64,000 nt of DNA, taken from Sva-07 sp038321235. Lineage in GTDB: Bacteria > Actinomycetota > Acidimicrobiia > Acidimicrobiales > Ilumatobacteraceae. A program made the translations under genes and the position numbers. The first letter of the stretch is position 1. Each line of letters starts with the position of its first letter. Below are positions 60,480 through 64,000 of the stretch, piece after piece. Under the pieces are notes generated by a model that saw only the letters and a list, made by a program, of their open reading frames with translations, made no database searches and was not told the origin of the DNA. Location: NCBI GenBank assembly GCA_038321235.1, contig JBBQEU010000001.1:62001-126000 (forward strand), written 5' to 3'.

Positions 60480-61846
60480 TGAGTGACACCAAGATCCCAG
60501 TTGCCACCACCGACTTCTACGAGCGTTCCGTCGCCGGCACCGACGAGGGCGAACAGCAACTGCGCCCGCGCAGCGAACTCACCGCGAAGGAGTTGATGCG
60601 CGAGGTCGGTGCGGTGCTACGGATGTCCGAAGCCGAGGTCGCCAAGCTCGGCGATCTCCCCGACGATCCCGACGAGGATCAGACGATGATCATCAACATG
60701 GGCCCCCAGCACCCGTCGACCCACGGCGTGCTGCGGCTGATGCTGGAACTCCAGGGCGAAACGGTGCTTCGCTGCAAGCCGATCATCGGCTACCTGCACA
60801 CCGGCATGGAGAAGACCGGCGAGCAGCTCACCTATGCGCAAGGCGGCACCAACGTCACGCGCATGGACTACCTGAGCCCGATTGCCAACGAACTCGTCTT
60901 TGCAATGACCACCGAGAAGCTGCTCGGCATCGGCGACGACATCCCCGAACGCGCCGTGTGGATCCGCATGCTGATGGCCGAGATGAGCCGCATGGCCAGC
61001 CATCTGCTGTTCATGGCCACCAACGGCATGGACCTCGGTGCGGTGTCGATGATGATCTACGGCTGGCGCGAACGCGAAGAGGTGTTGCGGTTCTTCCAGG
61101 AGGTCACCGGCCTACGGATGAACCACAACTACATCCGCCCCGGCGGCGTTGCTGCCGACCGGCCCGCCGGATGGCGCGACGGCGTGCTGTCGATCCTCGA
61201 CATGCTGCCCGACCGGCTCGACGAGTACGACATCTTGATGACCGGCCAGCCGATCTGGCGCGAGCGGCTCCAGGGTGTCGGCGTGATCACGCCGCAGGAA
61301 GCCCAAGCGCTCGGGGCCACCGGCCCGATCCTGCGTTCGACCGGCGTCGAGTGGGACCTGCGACGAGACCAGCCGTACATGCACTACGACCAGATGGACT
61401 TCGACGTGATCGTCGGGTCGTACGGTGACGCATTCGACCGTTACGCGATCCGCCTCGCCGAGATCCGCGAGTCGATGAAGATCGTTCGCCAGATCCTCGA
61501 CCACATGCCTGAAGGTGACTACCGCATCCAGGACAAGAAGGTGACCCCGCCGCCGCGGGCGCGCATCGACGAATCGATGGAAGCGCTCATCCACCACTTC
61601 AAGATCTTCACCGAAGGCTTCAAGGTGCCCGAGGGCGAGGCCTACGTCGGCGTCGAAGGTCCACGTGGTGAGATCGGTTGCTACATCGTCAGCGACGGTT
61701 CGGCCAACCCGTACCGCTTGCACATGCGTGAACCGAGCTTCGTGAACATCCAGTGCCTGCCGCACATGATGCGCGGCGGATTGGTTGCGGATGCGGTGGC
61801 TGTGATCAGTAGCGTCGACCCGGTGCTCGGAGGAGTGGACAGGTGA
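60479..61846 (+). CDS. nuoD: NADH-quinone oxidoreductase subunit D
   Basis: The 455-residue quinone-site subunit has the signature NMGPQHPSTHGVLRL and GYLHTGMEK, and the C-terminal PSFVNIQCLPHMMRGG. It has a roughly 75-residue N-terminal extension before the conserved core. ATG 60479 overlaps the nuoC stop (TGATG). nuoE overlaps its end by 4 bases. Confidence 0.96.
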   Translation: MSDTKIPVATTDFYERSVAGTDEGEQQLRPRSELTAKELMREVGAVLRMSEAEVAKLGDLPDDPDEDQTMIINMGPQHPSTHGVLRLMLELQGETVLRCKPIIGYLHTGMEKTGEQLTYAQGGTNVTRMDYLSPIANELVFAMTTEKLLGIGDDIPERAVWIRMLMAEMSRMASHLLFMATNGMDLGAVSMMIYGWREREEVLRFFQEVTGLRMNHNYIRPGGVAADRPAGWRDGVLSILDMLPDRLDEYDILMTGQPIWRERLQGVGVITPQEAQALGATGPILRSTGVEWDLRRDQPYMHYDQMDFDVIVGSYGDAFDRYAIRLAEIRESMKIVRQILDHMPEGDYRIQDKKVTPPPRARIDESMEALIHHFKIFTEGFKVPEGEAYVGVEGPRGEIGCYIVSDGSANPYRLHMREPSFVNIQCLPHMMRGGLVADAVAVISSVDPVLGGVDR

Positions 61847-62454
61847 GTCGACTGAATGATCACAACGTGTTGGTGGCCAAGGAGATCATCGCCCGCTACC
61901 CGAAGAAGAAGTCGGCGCTGATTCCGCTCGTGCATCTCAGCCAGCAACAGAACGGCTACGTCACAGACGATGCCATGCGCCACGTCGCCGACCTGCTCGA
62001 CGTGACCCCCGCCGAGGTGTACGGCACGGCGTCGTTCTACGAGATGTTCCGCTTCGAGCCGACCGGTAAGTACCTGATCAACGTCTGCGGCACGATGTCG
62101 TGCGCACTGATGGGCGGCGACGCTCTGATGCACCACGCCGAACACACCCTCGGCATCCGCGCCGGATCCACCACCAGCGACCTCCTGATCACCCTGCAAC
62201 ACGCCGAGTGCCAAGCCGCCTGCACCGAGGCTCCGACGTTGCAGGTCAACTACCGCCACCGCTACCGGGTCACCCCCGAGGCGTTCGACGAACTCGTGGC
62301 CGACCTGCGCGCCGGAAAGCTCGACGCAGCGGTGCCACCGCACGGCACGCTCGGCCGCAACCGCCAACAGATCCCCGCCGACCGCGCGGTGGGAGCTCGT
62401 CATCCCGACGACGTCACCGACGGCCCCGCCTGGATCCCGGTGAGCCCAGCATGA
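61843..62454 (+). CDS. nuoE: NADH-quinone oxidoreductase subunit E
   Basis: The 203-residue thioredoxin-fold subunit holds the N1a [2Fe-2S] cluster: CGTMSC (Cys82, Cys87) and CQAAC (about 123-127). The GTG at 61843 overlaps nuoD (GTGA). A 13-base gap with a duplicated segment separates it from nuoF. Confidence 0.95.
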   Translation: MSRLNDHNVLVAKEIIARYPKKKSALIPLVHLSQQQNGYVTDDAMRHVADLLDVTPAEVYGTASFYEMFRFEPTGKYLINVCGTMSCALMGGDALMHHAEHTLGIRAGSTTSDLLITLQHAECQAACTEAPTLQVNYRHRYRVTPEAFDELVADLRAGKLDAAVPPHGTLGRNRQQIPADRAVGARHPDDVTDGPAWIPVSPA

Positions 62455-62471
62455 ACGTGAGCCCCGCATGA
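62440..62471. repeat. Tandem 15-base duplication at the nuoE-nuoF junction
   Basis: GTGAGCCCAGCATGA (62440-62454) and GTGAGCCCCGCATGA (62457-62471) are two near-identical copies separated by AC. The first contains the nuoE stop inside ATGA; the second contains the nuoF start in ATGA. Between them the frame ATG...TGA encodes six residues (MNVSPA), a mini-ORF that links the two genes. Confidence 0.8.
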
Positions 62472-63952
62472 GCAACACGAACCCCAGCACTGGAGAATCG
62501 ACCGATCGGGTCGTGAGCCCGTATCCCTGGGCGCCCGGGTACTACCCGAGCGACCGACCTGCAATCGTCACCTCGCGTTTCCAGTACGAAGACAGTCACA
62601 CCATCGAGCGCTACCTGGCCACCGGCGGGTACGAGGGCCTGCGAGCCGCGCTGGCCAAGACGCCCACCGAAGTGGCCGACGAGGTCAAGAACTCCACGCT
62701 GCTCGGTCGAGGCGGCGCCGGCTTCCCCGCTGGCACCAAGTGGGGGTTCACGCCGCAGGGCGTATGGCCGCGTTACCTCGTCGTCAACGGCGACGAGTCC
62801 GAGCCAGGCACCTACAAGGACCGGCTGCTGATGGAGTGCGACCCACACCAGCTCATCGAGGGCTGCCTGATCGCCTCGTACGCCGCCGGGTTGTCGCAGT
62901 GTTTCCTGTACATCCGCGGTGAGATGCCGCTCGCGCAAGAGCGCGTGGCGAGAGCGCTCAACGACGCATACGCGGCTGGCTACATCGGCACCGACATCCT
63001 CGGCACGAACTTCAGCATCGACATCGTGCTGCACTACGGCGCAGGCGCCTACGTCGTCGGTGAAGAGACTGCGCTGATCGAATCCCTCGAGGGCGAGCGC
63101 GGCATGCCGCGTCTCAAGCCTCCGTACTTCCCCGCCGCAGTCGGCCTGTACGGCCAGCCGACGATCGTCAACAACGTCGAGACGCTGTCGAACCTGCCGT
63201 TCATCGCCACCGAGGGGTCGGCCGCGTTCACCGCGATCGGCACCGCCACGTCCCCCGGGACCCGCATGATCGCGGTATCCGGACACGTGAACCGTCCCGG
63301 TGTGTTCGAGATCGTCAACGGATCGACCACCTTCCGTGACCTGCTCTACGGCGACGACTTCGCCCAGGGCATCCGAGACGGCAACGACCTCAAGGCGTTC
63401 GTGCCGGGCGGCGGGTCGGCCCCGTGGTTCACCGCCGACCAGCTCGACATCGAGTTCGAGGGTCCGCAGGCCAGCGCGGCCGGCTCGATGCTCGGCTCCG
63501 GCGCGGTGATGGTGATGGATTCCACCACCGACATCCCCGCCGCCGCACTCACGCTGGTGCGCTTCTACGCGCACGAGTCCTGCGGTAAGTGCGTGCCGTG
63601 CCGCGAAGGCGGAACCTGGCTGTACCGGTTGGTGCAGCGCATCGTCGACGGCCACGGCACCGACGCCGACCTCGACACGATCCGCCAGGTCGGCGAGACG
63701 ATCTGCCCGGGCGACATGCCCCACGCCTCCAGCGAGCGTCTCGGCCTCGACGCCGTGCCGTTCCCGTACAAGATGACCACGATCTGTTTCGTCGGCCCGT
63801 CGGCCTATGTGCCGATCCACTCAGCGCTGACCCTGTTCCCCGAGGACTTCGCGGCGCTGGTGACCAAGCGGATCGAACGTCGCCACATCCCGGTGGCTTC
63901 TCACATCACGGCGGCGAACATCACTTCCGAACCCGCAGGAGTGACGGCGTGA
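62468..63952 (+). CDS. nuoF: NADH-quinone oxidoreductase subunit F
   Basis: The 494-residue NADH-binding subunit carries FMN and the N3 [4Fe-4S] cluster. GRGGAGFPAGTKW binds NADH/FMN, then GEETALIESLEG, and SCGKCVPCREG with the distal Cys in ICPGD ligate the cluster. The chain is about 45 residues longer than usual at the N-terminus. nuoG overlaps its stop by 4 bases (GTGA). Confidence 0.96.
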   Translation: MSNTNPSTGESTDRVVSPYPWAPGYYPSDRPAIVTSRFQYEDSHTIERYLATGGYEGLRAALAKTPTEVADEVKNSTLLGRGGAGFPAGTKWGFTPQGVWPRYLVVNGDESEPGTYKDRLLMECDPHQLIEGCLIASYAAGLSQCFLYIRGEMPLAQERVARALNDAYAAGYIGTDILGTNFSIDIVLHYGAGAYVVGEETALIESLEGERGMPRLKPPYFPAAVGLYGQPTIVNNVETLSNLPFIATEGSAAFTAIGTATSPGTRMIAVSGHVNRPGVFEIVNGSTTFRDLLYGDDFAQGIRDGNDLKAFVPGGGSAPWFTADQLDIEFEGPQASAAGSMLGSGAVMVMDSTTDIPAAALTLVRFYAHESCGKCVPCREGGTWLYRLVQRIVDGHGTDADLDTIRQVGETICPGDMPHASSERLGLDAVPFPYKMTTICFVGPSAYVPIHSALTLFPEDFAALVTKRIERRHIPVASHITAANITSEPAGVTA

Positions 63953-64000
63953 GCGACGACACCACCGACGCTCCCCACACCGACGCGCCCGACAGCACGG
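63949..64000 (+). CDS. nuoG: NADH-quinone oxidoreductase subunit G (5' end only)
   Basis: Only 17 codons are in the window (GTG AGC GAC...), an Asp/Thr/Pro-rich lead. Identity is inferred from the 4-base overlap with nuoF and the invariant nuo order; the sequence itself is not diagnostic. Confidence 0.6.
   Translation, partial: MSDDTTDAPHTDAPDST

Noticed and set aside
1..64000. tRNA, rRNA, CRISPR, insertion sequence, prophage or replication origin
   Set aside because: No clover-leaf-like sequence, repeat-spacer pattern, transposase, integrase or DnaA-box cluster was noticed by reading. A covariance-model search could not be run and would settle small RNAs.

Overview
The window is a GC-rich stretch that is almost fully coding, with many GTG starts and many 4-base ATGA/GTGA stop-start overlaps. 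It looks like the chromosome of a high-GC Gram-positive bacterium. A MhuD-type heme-degrading enzyme, a SARP/BTAD regulator, a WXG100 protein and an LPxTG-type wall-anchored protease point to Actinobacteria. The split cytochrome b joined to a nuo operon suggests a deep lineage such as Acidimicrobiia (Ilumatobacter-like). That placement is inference, because no rRNA gene is present.

Left part (1-18300): the 3'-truncated end of an adenylate cyclase/ATPase sensor; a coupled pair of a metallophosphoesterase and a giant cholesterol-oxidase-like/hydrolase fusion; a NERD/UvrD-type helicase and a MazG-like protein; a GntR regulator with a membrane protein under an apparent leaderless promoter; asd and lysC (aspartate pathway) separated by a methyltransferase and a CNNM/CorC transporter-like protein; a MhuD homologue; an asparagine-synthase-like protein; and kynureninase.

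Middle part (18300-43000): an 8.2-kb gene for a secreted subtilase ending in LPQTG, divergent from a large ATPase/BTAD regulator; an ATP-dependent DNA ligase; CoA-transferase and SDR; a DEAD-box helicase fused to a cold-shock domain; a GH38 alpha-mannosidase; an M20 amidohydrolase; a WXG100 protein behind overlapping palindromes; a coupled thiamine-binding-like/HTH/HAD operon; and an inositol-monophosphatase-like gene with coaA.

Right part (43000-64000): a solitary adenine-specific DNA methyltransferase, a lipoprotein cytochrome c with a membrane protein, map, a polyprenyl diphosphate synthase and trkA-trkH. These are followed by a respiratory supercluster: geranylgeranyl-reductase-like protein, monoheme cytochrome c, a small membrane protein, a 2x[4Fe-4S] ferredoxin, a b6-type cytochrome b, subunit IV, Rieske protein, diheme cytochrome c, an unknown membrane protein, then nuoA-nuoF and the start of nuoG. 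Together these describe electron flow from NADH, and possibly ferredoxin, through menaquinone to cytochrome c. The cytochrome b keeps the b6f signature: the position-80 Cys that would hold heme c_i, and 14/15-residue histidine spacing.

Several families of extragenic palindromic repeats lie at gene ends. No tRNA, rRNA, CRISPR array, insertion sequence or prophage was seen. No stretch over 300 bases lacks a gene; the longest gap is about 230 bases before the cytochrome b operon.
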